The notes under the pieces were generated by a model that was not told the DNA's origin, made no database searches, and saw only the letters and a program-made list of their open reading frames with translations. Source: Timema cristinae (taxonomy: Eukaryota > Arthropoda > Insecta > Phasmatodea > Timematidae). Taken from it: a stretch of DNA of 64,000 bases. The position numbers and the translations under genes are program-made. The stretch lies in assembly GCA_039000515.1 (NCBI GenBank), contig JBCFYV010000001.1, positions 55,475,372 through 55,539,371 on the forward strand, written 5' to 3'. This document shows positions 1-11,943 of this stretch, one piece after another (within the stretch, counting starts at the first letter, position 1; each line of letters opens with the position of its first letter).

Positions 1-109
1 TTTCCCATAGCTATAAAATTAGTCTAAGTGATCTGGACGATTTTTCATGGGGCCCACCGATGTGGGTAATGTTTTAATACAACCATTATTATTAATAGTT
101 AATTAATAT

Positions 110-353
110 TAGTACCACGTCTTACTAACCATTCGGGTTATAAGCTTTAAGTACTAATTACGCTAATGGATTAGGAATTAGTAAGGTTGAATTAGAGGAA
201 GTGAACCCGCATTTGCGTGGAGGGAGAGTGTAAAACCATTTAGGGGGGAAAAAAACCGTTCACCCGACCGATACTCAAACCTCGATCTCCCCGTCCTCAG
301 CAGTCGAGCTCAACACGACTAGCGCGTTAGCCAACTACGCCACCGAGGTGGGT
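110..353 (-). mobile_element. SINE-B copy 1 (tRNA-derived)
   Basis: Read on the minus strand it has the full SINE-B order: tRNA-like head with A box (TGGCGTAGTTGG) and B box, the body shared with SINE-C, and the common 3' module containing ACCCGAATGG. A short impure ATT tract at 82-109 is its retroposon tail. No open frame is meaningful here. Confidence 0.9.
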
Positions 354-525
354 CAATCATTATTATTAAATATGCTACTGGCTTATTGTGAGCATACTCA
401 TATTTAGGGAGCTGCTTATTGAGACAACAATAATTATAAGGACGTCACCTAGTAGGAATGGCTGTTCTGAAGCATCAAAACAACCTAAATACTTTTTCTC
501 GTAAGACTGTTAAAAAGTAATTTTT

Positions 526-767
526 GCACCACCTCCTACTACCCGTTCAGGCTTTAGGTATAAGTACTAATTACGTTATGTTTTAGTGATTATTAAGGCT
601 ATATATAGATGAAGTGTACCTACATTTGCGTGGAAATAAATTGATAAGCCATTTTGGAAAAACCACCATCAATACATCAGACTGAAATTTGAACCTTGAT
701 CTCGCGTCATCGTCAGACTAGTCCAAAGTGAAGGTAGCGCTCTAGACCATGCGGCTACTGAAGCGGA
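526..767 (-). mobile_element. SINE-C copy, diverged
   Basis: The minus strand has a tRNA-like head (GCCGCATGGTCTAGAGCG), a damaged B box, the B/C body and a decayed 3' module. Divergence is higher than in A or B copies, so this is an older insertion. Confidence 0.8.
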
Positions 768-1517
768 TTGTTACCAATTAATTTGGTTTTAAGTCCGTTT
801 GATATATTGTTCCAAATATTTACTTTCATCTCGGAAGTTAAATATTTAGGGTGAAGCGTCTTTGAAAACGAACTAACCTCACCCTAAAACAAATTGTTAA
901 AATATCAAATATAAGCTATAATAATTTTAATATTATCACCTCGTAAATAACTCTAGATTTATGAATGATTTCAATACGTTTAAGTTCTCTGGCAGATGGC
1001 CCTTTAAGATTAATAAACCGCCTATATTGGTATATTTTATACTAGTTTAAAGCAAATTGATTTTCGACTCAACAAATATAGAATTAAAAAAATATATTTC
1101 AAATTAATGGTCAAATGCGCCTCTTAGTTGGCTCTACTCCAAAACATGATTATAACAACTCCAACCCTTTGGGGCAACTCAAGATCCATTTCGTATAGAG
1201 GTGAGGACACAAATACTGAGAATACTATGCATGTCTTTTAGCGTGAGGTGTGTTTTGTTGTATCTTTCCTTGATTTTATACAGGGTGTATTCTAATCAGG
1301 GTTAAATGCTCTAGAGGCGTATTCCCATTGAACAAACACTAAGGAAAGTTCATATAAACATGAGTCTAGAAACTCTTAGTTTTAGAGTAACTAAATGTTT
1401 TACTCAAAATTGGATTAGTCGTGGTGTTTCCAGTGAACGGCCTGATCAATCATTACAGTTGAGCCCAATTAGTTTTTATACCTGGGGAGATTGTTTACTC
1501 AACTTCTGTGCCTGATG
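768..1517. other. AT-rich interval, nothing recognised
   Basis: No repeat family defined in this window, no open frame and no splice-bounded exon was seen here. Confidence 0.5.
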
Positions 1518-1529
1518 TTGAGCTTATAA

Positions 1530-1779
1530 TATTTAGCACCACGTCTTACTACCCGTTCGGGTTATACGCTTTAAATACTAATTACGTTAATGGATTTAGG
1601 AATTGGGAAGGTTGAATTAGAGGAAGTGAACCCGCACTTGCGCGGAGGGAAAGTGGAGAACCATTTAGGAAATACCACCTCCAGTTCACCCGATCGAGAT
1701 TCGAACCTTGATCTTCCCATCCTCAGCAGTCGAGCTCAACACGACAAGCGCGTTAGCCAACTACGCCACCGAGGCGGGT
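1530..1779 (-). mobile_element. SINE-B copy 2 with 12-bp TSD
   Basis: Complete SINE-B on the minus strand. It is bounded by a perfect 12-bp target-site duplication, TTGAGCTTATAA, at 1518-1529 and 1780-1791, which fixes both ends and proves retroposition. A plus-strand open frame of 117 codons starting at 1590 is mostly the antisense of this SINE and is not a gene. Confidence 0.95.
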
Positions 1780-1791
1780 TTGAGCTTATAA

Positions 1792-2260
1792 AGAGGCTTA
1801 TCGTGAGCATTTGCATAGCCCCTCAAGTATATTCAACAGAGTACGACAAAACATGGAATACAGGCTCAGAGGATGTCATTTTGAACAAAATGTTCTGTCT
1901 TATTGTGTTTTGGTTTGTTTCACTTAAACTTTACCTTATTTAATTACAATACTTCTTCTGTTGGATCACTTATTATTTGAATTATAAAATTCCTCCTAGC
2001 TCAGAAACTAGGCTTGTTGATACTAAATATGGATGGGAATTCCCGTGGAATATTTAACACAAATTAAAATACACCCCGTATATTCTAGCTCTGGAAGGTG
2101 TTCGAACATGTTTTCCACTCTTATTAACTCTTAATTTTTATTTGTCAGGAAACCATTTGTACTCTCTTTATTAAAACACTTTTATTCTACAATAGAAGAA
2201 ATCACTAGCTAACTAATGCTAAACCTATATTTAAGATTTACTCAAAATTTATTATTGCAG
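1792..2260. other. AT-rich interval, nothing recognised
   Basis: No gene or repeat family recognised. The plus-strand frame that continues to 1943 starts inside the preceding SINE. Confidence 0.5.
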
Positions 2261-2487
2261 GTGCTGGCGGCCGGGGTTCAATCCTCGGTCCCGGCACAGA
2301 TTTATCTGATTACCAAACCTTTCCTTCACCTCTTACAAGACATCTTGTAAATGTGGGGAATGCCAGGCCTCCACCGTGGTTAGGATTCCACGTTAAACTG
2401 TAGGTCCTTCATTACATCTCACAATCACCCTACCATTACACATTAGCGTAAGTGCGTATAACCCGAATGGGTAGTTAGATGCGGTGC

Positions 2488-2488
<1 letters not shown>
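2261..2488 (+). mobile_element. SINE-A, 5'-truncated in the head
   Basis: It begins inside the tRNA-like head (GTGCTGGCGGCCGGGGTTC) so the A box is missing while the B box (GGTTCAATCC) is present. The A body and 3' module follow, then a long TAA tail. Truncation at the 5' end is normal for target-primed reverse transcription. Confidence 0.92.
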
Positions 2489-2565
<77 letters not shown>

Positions 2566-2592
2566 TTAATTAATAATAATAATAATAATAAC
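2488..2592 (+). repeat. (TAA)n microsatellite, SINE-A tail
   Basis: About 105 bp of nearly pure TAA/AAT directly follows the 3' end of the SINE-A copy. It is an expanded retroposon tail. Confidence 0.95.
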
Positions 2593-3786
2593 AGTAAAAA
2601 TTAGATTGTCATGAAAATCCAGAGATTTATTTTGGTCACTATCACATTATTTCTCATCATTTCATATTTATGAAAATGTAAAAATGGTTTACGCATCAAA
2701 AGGGAAGAATTAAATATTAAATATGAAGACCTATTAATAAAATCAATCAATAAAGACGTTGAAAAGACATATTATGAACTAAATATTGTAGAACATAAAT
2801 ATTTTAAAACTAATTCAGTGTTTCAATTAGAATCATTTGCCAATAGTAGATACAGACCTAATAAACACATTATTAACTTCAAGTTTAAGTATACAATATT
2901 ATTTGCTTCAGTTAAACATTTTGGATAATTTAATCCAGCAAGGATTTTAAAATTGGCAATTTAGATTATTAATATGACTTTTATTTAAATTATTTAGAAA
3001 TATATCATAATAGATTTTTAAATACCAATAAAATATTATAAAGGTATAAAATGTCGTTGCAATATACCCTTCTCAGTCTTCACTTTAAATTGGAACTTTT
3101 TTGTGTGTTTTTTATACTTTTTATTTAAGTAACACTTTCAAACACTTTTGCATAACATATTTTATTATTTGATTTTAATCAACAAAATTATTTGAAGCGT
3201 TATTGAAAATGATAGACCGTTTGAAATGGGATCTAAGTAAACATGAATACAAATACCTAAAGAAAAACACTTTTTACAAATCAAATCAATCAATTTATTC
3301 ATGGGGAATCCATACTAAATAATGTTATTGTAGTTATTGCATTTTGTGTCTAACATTTCTCTGTAAAATACAATTTTTCAATGGGGATGAGGGGAGAATG
3401 TATTGAATGACAAATGATGTATGGGTCATTAAAATATTTGTAAGTCCCCACAATCTCAGCAAAATATCGTCTTGATTTTAATGACGGGACGAGTTTCTTT
3501 ATACAAACCTAGACTTCTGTGTTCAGCTGGTGCCTAAGGGGTTCACCCTTTTTTTTTTGTTCCATTTAAAATAAGTTTAGTCGAATTATACTATGTAAAG
3601 GATCTCTTTCAAAACTCTCTTGAAACTAGTCACCCTCAAATCAGAAGTCTAACAAGAAGGGTTAAACCGAGCCAGTTGTGTTCTGTTATAAAAGGGGTAA
3701 TAGAAAAGGATTTATTTTCCTTTTGTGGTTTTCTCCTCATTGTTTAAAGTTATCTAGCGAACTCTTTTTTCTTTTTTTCTTTTTTT
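2593..3786. other. AT-rich interval, nothing recognised
   Basis: Only homopolymer runs and scattered stop-rich frames are visible. No repeat family of this window was recognised. Confidence 0.5.
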
Positions 3787-4005
3787 GCACTGCGTCTTAT
3801 TTTCTTCCAGGTCATTCAACTAATATAGTGAGGATGAGTAGGAATTGAGAGGAATTGCATCACCAATTACTTGGAGGTGGAGTGGGTAATCATTTGGGAG
3901 TTGGGGTGGAGGGGTGATAACCTTAATACAACCTGCCTTGAGAGGAGAGCTGGCCTCTGGCCTAACTAGACAAGCTTGACGTTTAGTAAATATACCATCT
4001 CTTGT
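3787..4005 (-). mobile_element. Strongly diverged SINE-C-like relic
   Basis: The minus strand ends in a module resembling the common 3' end (plus strand GCACTGCGTCTTATT) and keeps the order of B/C body words, including a GGAGGTGGAGTGGGTAATCA stretch corresponding to the body. The head is barely recognisable, so this is a tentative old copy. Confidence 0.5.
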
Positions 4006-4925
4006 TGCAAATGGCGCTGATCGTTGAATATTTTACTTCTCGAAAAGAGTACAAAGTTCTTCCTCTAAAATCTTAGAAGGATTCAATTGTACTTCTAAAT
4101 GTGTATTAGGAAATGAATTTTTCTATAATTTAAAAAAAAGGGGAAACCAACAACTACTAAGAAGACTATACTGGATAATAAATTTTTGAAAAATTAATAA
4201 AAAAATGTTTTGCAGTAATATTAGAAAGATTTAAAAAACCACAAATACCATTTATATATAAGTATGAAGAATAATTATTTATTAATATTTGTTTGTGGGC
4301 CTATATTGAGCAAATGGGACACAAACACATGCTATATCATTTGTTGAGTTTATTTTTCTAGTTAGAATTCATCGTAACACATCGGCCTCAATTGTACTGG
4401 TTACATTTGGCCATATCGACAGTCTGTTGGTTAGTTAATAGGATTTACTCGAAGGGCCGTTGCAGCTCCTTTGAAGCAAAATAAATATTTCCAAACGTTT
4501 TATCTATAAAACTGTCCAATTTAAATGAAACATTGAAAATCAGGTGTATATCAGAAACTATTTTATCGTTGATATATACTATATTTTTGTTTTTTAAAAA
4601 GTGGGCTTTTAAATATCAACATAATTTAATTATCAGTAGTACACTATATAAATGTGCACTATCAGCTTTTATAATTCTTTCTAAGTTAACTTTATAGCAA
4701 ATAAAAAATAGAATGAAACCCATGTTATTAAACGTGTCCTTAAGCACTGAATAATACCCTTGACCTTTCTGTTGGAATGCAGTCCCTCCTCTCACCTTCC
4801 TCCTGAAGTCAATTGAGTAACCACTTAACATTCTAGAACATCACCAAATTATCTGATTTGTCTTTCAAATTAAATAACATTTTTAATAATTTTAGATTAC
4901 GTCAAGCTATCTCATCTACTACATA
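4006..4925. other. AT-rich interval, nothing recognised
   Basis: No credible coding region or repeat copy seen. A 71-codon minus-strand frame at 4616-4831 has no domain-like feature. Confidence 0.5.
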
Positions 4926-4933
4926 ATTTAGAC

Positions 4934-5509
4934 CAGAGATTTTCAATCTGGGGTACGTGCACCCCCATCTCAAGGGGTAGGCAAAATTTAAACGTATATA
5001 TATAACTTTTTATAAACCTTGAATAATCAAATCCAGATTTAGGCTAAAACAAGAATAAAGAACGTAAGTACTTTTTATCTGGGAGCGCCATTTTTATCTG
5101 AGATGTAGATTATTATTATTAGCACCGCGTCTTACTACCCGTTCGGGCTATACGCACTTACGCTAATGTGTAATGGTAGGGTGATTGTGAGATGAAATGA
5201 AGGACCTACAGTTTAACGTGGAATCCGAACCACGGTGGCGGCCTGGCATTCCCCACATTCACAAGATGTCTTGTCAGAGGTGTAGGAAGGGTTTGGAAAT
5301 CAGATAAATCTGTGCCGGGACCGAGGATCGAACCCGGCTGCCAGCATAGAAGTCTGACACCGTACCCCTAGAGCACCAGGTCACCCGAGATGTAGATGAT
5401 AGAATATGTATAGCCTACATTATTCACCAACAGCTTTGGGGATATATAGTTGTAGAAAAACTGTATCTAGGGGTACGTGAAAAAAAAAAAGGAAATTTAA
5501 ATACTACTG
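4934..5509. mobile_element. Non-autonomous hAT element (host of a SINE-A)
   Basis: The left end reads CAGAGATTTTCAATCTGGGG and the right end finishes ...ATACTACTG, both typical of hAT terminal repeats. The flanks are ATTTAGAC at 4926-4933 and ATTTAGAG at 5510-5517, a 7/8 match to an 8-bp TSD. A SINE-A at 5111-5386 interrupts it. Without the SINE the element is about 300 bp and encodes nothing. Confidence 0.8.
5111..5386 (-). mobile_element. SINE-A nested in a hAT, 11-bp TSD
   Basis: Full-length SINE-A on the minus strand, with a short ATT tail at 5111-5120. The TSD GAGATGTAGAT is perfect at 5100-5110 and 5387-5397. The insertion lies inside a hAT element and so is younger than it. Confidence 0.95.
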
Positions 5510-5517
5510 ATTTAGAG

Positions 5518-7885
5518 GAATGGCTTTATTTTTCTTAAAATCTTGGAATAATTTCACATTCGATATAGCTGGAAATATTTCACTGGCTGGGGTCAGCCAG
5601 AGGGTTGCTTCATAGCTGCTTCATGCTTGTTTCATGCCGAGCAACGAGATACACTTTTATCTCCAGGGATATCCTCGTTTTAAACCTAGAGTATAGAGGT
5701 GGATAAAAAATACTATTGAAGGCGAAGGGAATATTACAGTTCAATGGTAGGAAGAAGCTTCTATTTTAGAACTGGCTCTATTTTTTCTCTCTTCTCTTTC
5801 ATTTTCACTCGTTCCTATGGATCTCTTGAAGTTCTTTTTTCCACTCCTTCCTGTTGTACCTCGGGCCCTTGAAGAGGCTGACGGGAGTTATAATGATGTG
5901 AAGCTTCTTTATGCCACACAAAACACTTGAAACGCGACAAAGCACGAAATTGCAAAAGAAGAAGGTGACGTGCATTTTAAAAACCAACTAAATCCATGTT
6001 CAGAGGGAGATCAGTAGTCAATTTTCAAAACCTTGGATTAAAAAAAATAAAATAATTAATAATAAGTAATACTTTATTAGTTTGACATTTCAGATAATAC
6101 GAATCTCATTTTAGTAAATTTGGAAGTTTGAAGATGGTGGACTTCGAGGGATCTGAGTCATATGAGCTATATTATCAAAACTCAAAATCAAAAGAGAGTT
6201 GTGAGAAACATTTACAAACAATATTTAATGTTTAAAAGTTTAGTCAATATGTTAGGGTTTTCTTTAACTAAAATGATTAAAGTACTTGTAAAAAGATATT
6301 GTAAAAATATACATATGTATACATATCACATGTTGTACAACAGATACTAAACATGGATTAAATAGCTTCCTAAATGTATTATTTTCAATAAATTTCATCT
6401 ATAGACCCTACACACGCGTAAAAAACTCACAATAATTTTAACTCATATATCTCGAAAAAAGAAGTATTATAACCGTCAAAAAATATTGAAATCGAGATTT
6501 TGTTAAACGTCAACGTTTCACAACACCCCGAAACCAATGCTGTCTCTTTGTCTATTTGTCTGTTTATTTCTCGGACTAGTGCTGAAACTATTTTACCGAT
6601 CGATCTAAGACTTGGTAACCTGAGATTTAATAAGTTCCCCCTGAGAGTTTTTTTTTTTAAAATTAGACCTACATTTTGGATTTAAACCTAAAGATTGCTG
6701 AAGGACAAAAAGAGATAAAATCAATTATCTCAAAACCTACTTAAACAATTTGGATTAAATTTTGTATCGATGGCTTTGTTTAACATTGGAAAATAAAATG
6801 GCAGCTCTCATTTTTCCGTGAAAATGATTTAAAGCGTACTTTGGAAAAACGAATATTTCCTCTTTAAATGTTATCTCTGCAACTATTTTAGATACGATAT
6901 AACATACAATTGAATGTTATAGTTCTATAAAAATTAAAAGATTTTAATTTGAAATATATAACAATAAAATATAGCGTCTGCGCTATAGGCAAACCCATGT
7001 ATTTTAAATGAAGCTCTTTGAAATTTGGAATTGAGTGTTATGCTCTTTGGTGGACAAAGATGTTCCTCTTTCCTCAATGTCTCCTTAACAGTCAAGTATA
7101 TATTAATTAAGTAATGCTATTTTGTTTAGTGTCTATGTAACAATGACCAGTACATGATTTTGGTTTCACAAATAATATATTGGTTTTTTTTTTAAATTGT
7201 TTGACACCTCAACTCTCTCGATAACCTGTATGTCTACTGAGCAATAGGGTTATATTCCCAGCATGGCCTAAACATTTATAATTTGTAATATGTGTTTTAC
7301 CCCTTTCATAGTGATTAATTAACGGCTGCGCGCTGGAAGTTGTGTCTGTTCTAGATTTAAGTTAGTTTATAGGTCGTGTGCTGGTATAATCAGTCGGTTC
7401 AGAAAGTTCACGTTAAATACCTTAAATAATTGAAAAAAAAATTAGAAGTTATTTCTATTTTAAGATAAGAGAAAGAGAGAGAGAGAGAAAGTCTGTGCAT
7501 TGCTCCGTACCATTTATTTATATGAATGTACAAACCTACTGATTAAAAGAAAAATATGTTAACAATGGTAATCCTATTTTGGCTTTTGCTGCTATTTAAT
7601 GGGAGGGCAACATCCTTAGGTATTCGTCAAATCATTTAAAAACAAGTTTCAAGAAATATCAAGTGGGTGAAATTATAACTATACTGCTATTATTTTAAAC
7701 TGCATTAGGTTCCGCGGGGTGGGTAGGCTTGGGAGCATAGTTGCCACATTTCGGGAGCACGCGCGTTACTACTGTGCAAGCACTCAGTGACTGTCAAGAA
7801 AACGGGCAACGTGCATCGGTTGCTATAACAACTATCCTTCACGGATTGGTTGAACATGTGACGAGCCTCCACTCCCCCACTCCGG
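5518..7885. other. Interval without recognised genes
   Basis: Mostly AT-rich unique-looking sequence, with a short GA-rich tract at about 7468-7488. From about 7690 to 7885 base composition rises and CpG appears, with a TCAGT word near 7784, which leads into the inverted-repeat element that follows. Short frames at 5805-5987, 6162-6350 and 7705-7899 show no domain or splice context. Confidence 0.45.
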
Positions 7886-8440
7886 CTGCGCTGACCCACG
7901 GCCGTCCTTAGTTACAGGCCGGAATACTGAAGTTTGGCAACACTGCGTTGAGACCGGTAAACAACACAGCCACGTGCAGTATTGCTAATTAGTTCAGTTT
8001 GTTTTACTGTTCGGGATGTTTGTTTCTAGTGTAATTTACTTGATTTGAAGATTTTTCGTGGTTCCTGCTTATAATGCATTATGTTCATGGACAAAATATA
8101 GCAAAACATACAATAGATGAATATTTTGTGTATATATAATTAGTGATATGCAACTAATAACTGACATGATTCAAGAATCCTCAGTTTTTGTACATTAATT
8201 GTGGTTATGCTTACTATAAATCATCTGTTCGTTTGGAATGCAGTTGTTGCCTTGATTAGTTGGACATGATACAGATGCTAACTATATCAATGATCCTACC
8301 AGAGGAGGACTAACTAGTCCATCAACAATCGGTTTGAGGATTGGCGTTATTGGACATACGATAATGAAGATTTTAATGGAAGAAAAGTTTGAAAATAAGT
8401 TTATTCGGCATGAAAATCAGAAGCAACATTTCCTGTGCAT

Positions 8441-8665
8441 CCGCTTCGGTGGCCGCATGGTCTATGGCACTACTCTCGCAGTAGATTAGACTGCAGATAC
8501 CGGTTAGAATCTCAGTCGGTCCTACTGAATGTAACTTTTCCACTTTTGCGTCACATAAATGCGGGTACACTTCTTCTTATAAATATAGCTCATTCTTAAA
8601 ATCACTAGCGTAGTTAGTAGACCCTACATAAGCGTATAGTCCAAACGGGTAGTAAGACGCGGTGA
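8441..8665 (+). mobile_element. SINE-C copy, plus strand
   Basis: Head CCGCTTCGGTGGCCGCATGG, B box region, B/C body and a clear common 3' module (CAAACGGGTAGTAAGACGCG) are in order. An 8-bp repeat TTCCTGTG at 8430-8437 and 8677-8684 is a likely TSD. The tail is poly(A)-like rather than TAA. Confidence 0.88.
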
Positions 8666-8987
8666 TAAAAAAAATATTCCTGTGTTTGGCCTATAGATAC
8701 ATTTGTAAGGATCCAAAATCAGAGAATTTTCAACAACTGTATCTGCGGTAATTCCTGGGCAAAACATTTTATTTAGTTTGGTCAATGCTTGAAAATATAC
8801 TTTTTATCAACTACATCAAGTTAGGAATGATAAACTTTATAGTGAAAATTCTGGTTCGTAAAAAAAATATAAGTTAAACACTTTACAAATTACCTAATAT
8901 TTCAAAATTATATATTCCAAGGCTGTTAGGTGTTCAAACAAATACATAAATAATACTCTCAGTTTTATTAAAATATTTTCTAAAGCG

Positions 8988-9052
8988 CTACCTACACCTG
9001 GACATTGGAATTGAACTTGGGAACTTTGGATTAGTGCAACAATGAATGCTCT
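8988..9052 (-). mobile_element. Family D fragment (tRNA-like)
   Basis: The plus strand CACCTGGACATTGGAATTGA matches the 3' part of the tRNA-like domain of family D seen at 22.5 and 38.7 kb. Only the tRNA-like piece is clear. Confidence 0.55.
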
Positions 9053-9486
9053 TTATAGACCTCAAGCCTTTTGTAAGTTTCATTAAAATATTATAATCAT
9101 GTTTGTGAACGGTACATAAATCTCACCTAGCAAATTTTATTTTAAAATTATTATTTACATGATTATTTGTTGTATTTTTCAATCTTTGAAGTATTTTTGT
9201 TTAATAATATACTTAAAACATGTTTAGATTAACTGTCAAGATCGTTAATATCGACTCATTAGTTTTTAAATGAAGATAACAGTAAATATTCACACAATTC
9301 TCCGTAAGAACCAGCAGATCGTCAGGCCTCATGACGTCACTACAAGCGGAGTTGCCACATTAACACTCTGGCCTGTAACTAAAGACGTCCGTGGCTGACC
9401 TCAATCCTAAAGCAGTTTAAAACGCAGTATAGGTGAGACATTGGTTTATATTTAGCTTACACGAAAACATTAATCGATTGTTTTTC

Positions 9487-9751
9487 GGTGACCTGGTGGT
9501 CTAGGGGTAAGGTGTCAGACTTCTGTGCTGGCAGCCGGGGTTAAATCCTCGGTCCCGGCACAAATTTATCTGATTACCAAACCCTTCCTTCACCTCTGAC
9601 AAGACATCTTGTGAATGTGGGAATGCCAGGCTTCCACCGTGGTTCGGATTCCACGTTAAATTGTAGGTCCTTCATTTCATCTCACAATCATCCTACCATC
9701 ACACATTAGCGTAAGTGCGTATAACCCGAACGGGTAGTAAGACGCGGTGCT
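9487..9751 (+). mobile_element. SINE-A, full length
   Basis: Starts GGTGACCTGGTGGTCTAGGG (A box included), with a B box mutated to GGTTAAATCC, and ends in the intact common module ACCCGAACGGGT...GCGGTGCTAA. A TAA tail continues to about 9771. Flanks GATTGTTTTTC and GATTTTTTTTC are an imperfect TSD. Confidence 0.95.
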
Positions 9752-10108
9752 AATAATAATAATAATAATAAAATGATTTTTTTTCACAAATTACAATACA
9801 AGGAATGTTTAGAAAAGAGAAAAAAAATTACGGTTGAATTGATTTGAAATAGTTATATGCTTAACCGCACAGTCTCCATTGGATAATTTTGAAGTGGAGC
9901 ACAATAAAACGAGAGAGGTTCTATCTATCTCTCTTGAAAGAGTGGGGCTGGTTTTGATGACGGCGAATGACTCAATTGGTTCACCACATACAGTAGTGGT
10001 ATCGAGTCATTTGGTACGTTCACCGATGAACGTTTTTTAAACTAAATACCGATAATATTGGTTTTTGTTTCTTTCACATCTTAATAAAGAAAAACTACAC
10101 ACACACTG

Positions 10109-10180
10109 CTTACCTAAAAGGATTACACTATGGTGTAGCTTTTAAGACAGGTTCATAGTGTAATCCATCAAGGTAAGACT
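10109..10180. mobile_element. Family G hairpin MITE
   Basis: Arms at 10109-10130 (CTTACCT...GGATTACACTA) and 10155-10176 (TAGTGTAATCC...AGGTAAG) are inverted repeats around a 24-nt loop. A related sequence with the same CATCAAGGTAAGACTG word lies at 53545-53650, so this is a dispersed repeat, not a chance hairpin. Confidence 0.6.
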
Positions 10181-10257
10181 GTCGTCTCTAAAATTAATTG
10201 GAGTTAATATTTTAAATGCAGTTTAAATCGTCTTAAGGTGTAAATTATTTTTTTATG

Positions 10258-10515
10258 TAGCACCGCGTCTTACTACCCATTCGAATTACACGCTTAAGTA
10301 CTAATCACGCTAATGGGTCATGAATTGGGAATGGTGAATATAGAGGAAGTGAACCCACATTTGCTTTGAGGGAAAGTGGAAAACTATTTAGGAAAAACCA
10401 CCCTCACTTCCCTCAATCAGATTAGAACCTCGATCTCCCCGTCCTCAGAAGTCAAGCTCAACACGAAACTAGCGCGTTAATGAACTGTGTTAATGAACTA
10501 CGCTACCGAGGCAGG
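10258..10515 (-). mobile_element. SINE-B copy 3
   Basis: Complete SINE-B on the minus strand with moderate divergence. The head carries a small internal duplication in which GTTAATGAACT appears twice near 10478-10500. The flanks share TAAATTNTTTTT, a probable TSD. Confidence 0.88.
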
Positions 10516-11640
10516 TTAAATTGTTTTTCTTCTCTCTTGTGGTTATACAGAATGTTATGTGGAAGTTTAAATCCAAGCTGGTTTTATTGAGGTTTTGTTT
10601 TACTAAAATGTTTTCCATTTCTTCTTCAAATAAATACCTGAAAATTTAATTTGTATTCTACCTTTCTTGCATCTACCCCTATAGTGTATAAATAAGGATA
10701 GTTCTAATGGGTAGTAAGACTAGAACTCAGATTTTAAGGATTGAGTTAATAATACCCATTTTAACCTCTTGTAGGTTAGAAACTGACAGCCAAGGGCAGC
10801 ATACTTAAATACTTGCATACCTATCTTTTAAATTTGTTACAGTAAAACAAGGGAATTTAATTCACACTATCATTTGATAAACTCTATATTGTATGTTCAA
10901 ATATTTATAAAAATTTGTAAAAAAAATATTTTGGAAATATTTTTTTTAGTTCGATCTTTTTTAATGTTTAAATTCAACCAAAGTACTCAGTTTTTTTTAA
11001 TAGTAACTAAATTCCTTTTTCTCCTTTTTAGTATCAAACATTATTAATATTATTCTTTTTTTTATCTTTGAACAACCCAGAAAAGTGGCCAAAAGAATGT
11101 AAAACTTACAGACAAGGAGTGTGCTTACACGATGTATTTAATTTGGTTGATTAAACTTAATTAAGTGTTGAGAAAAGAAGACTTATTTTAATAAATCTTA
11201 ATTTATGTCTATATTTATTCATAAAATTAAACAATTCCAAAATGTAGTTCTTTTAAAAATTAACTTTCAATATTAACTTTCAAATGTCATCTCACACACA
11301 ACGTAAAGTTTTTATTCATGCACAAGCCTGGCATTTGACACTTTTGAGATTAATTCAGAGGACAGAAAGAACATTTTGGTTAAATACGTTTTAGCAAACT
11401 TGTGTTTGAAAATTGTAACAAAGATCTGTTTATATGTTTTACAAAAGCTCGAAATGACAGAGAGGGATGCGGCTTGGAACAGTGAGAGAAGTTCAAAGCT
11501 GGCTGGCGCAAGATATGGATCAATACAGCTTTAAAGCTGCACGCTTTCTACAAATTTAATATGGCTTTCACTTGCAAATAAAATTATTTGCAAAGAAACT
11601 TTTTGTATATGTGTACACATATTACTTTCGTCCATGCCAT
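10516..11640. other. AT-rich interval, nothing recognised
   Basis: No gene, SINE or inverted repeat recognised. Poly(T) and poly(A) runs are frequent. Confidence 0.5.
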
Positions 11641-11806
11641 CCCCACGTTCACACTTCAAAGGTAGAATTGAGGAAGGTAAAATTTTGAAGAAATGTACCC
11701 ATGGAGGGCCATTTAGTAACATTTAAAAAATCCCTCAATTCGCCCAACTGGGACTTGAACCCCAGTTACTCCATTATTGACAACCCATTATCTTATTATA
11801 ATGATA
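11641..11806 (-). mobile_element. Very diverged SINE-like relic
   Basis: The minus strand has a tRNA B-box-like word (plus-strand ACTTGAACC) and words resembling the B/C body (GAAATGTACCCATGGAGGGC on plus). The common 3' module is not visible. Tentative. Confidence 0.3.
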
Positions 11807-11814
11807 CTTTAGAC

Positions 11815-11943
11815 CAGATATATCAAAGTAATGGCCCGTGGGCCACATGCGGCTCAACAATAATTGCCTTTATGCTGTCAGCTGACCTTATTATGAACCA
11901 TCATGTAATGCGATCCTATTTTCTATATATAAAGGTCTAAGAA
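11815..11943 (+). mobile_element. hAT terminal fragment
   Basis: Begins CAGATATATCAAAGTAATGG followed by CCCGTGGGCCACATGCGGC, the GGCCC-rich subterminal sequence typical of hAT (Charlie-like) ends. It is preceded by CTTTAGAC at 11807-11814, a TA-centred 8-bp site like the other hAT insertions in this window. The other end was not found and the right limit is a guess. Confidence 0.55.

Larger units (their letters stand above)
7886..9407. mobile_element. Possible inverted-repeat DNA element holding a SINE-C
   Basis: A block at about 7886-7945 with CCTTAGTTACAGGCC recurs in inverse orientation at about 9345-9407 (GGCCTGTAACTAAAG). The similarity extends over roughly 55 bp, including a GGCAACACT/TTGCCACAT side. 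Either these are the terminal repeats of a 1.5-kb non-coding transposon or two separate insertions face each other. A SINE-C lies between them. Confidence 0.4.

Noticed and set aside
1590..1943. 117-codon plus-strand open frame
   Set aside because: Its first two thirds are the antisense of a SINE-B with a verified TSD.
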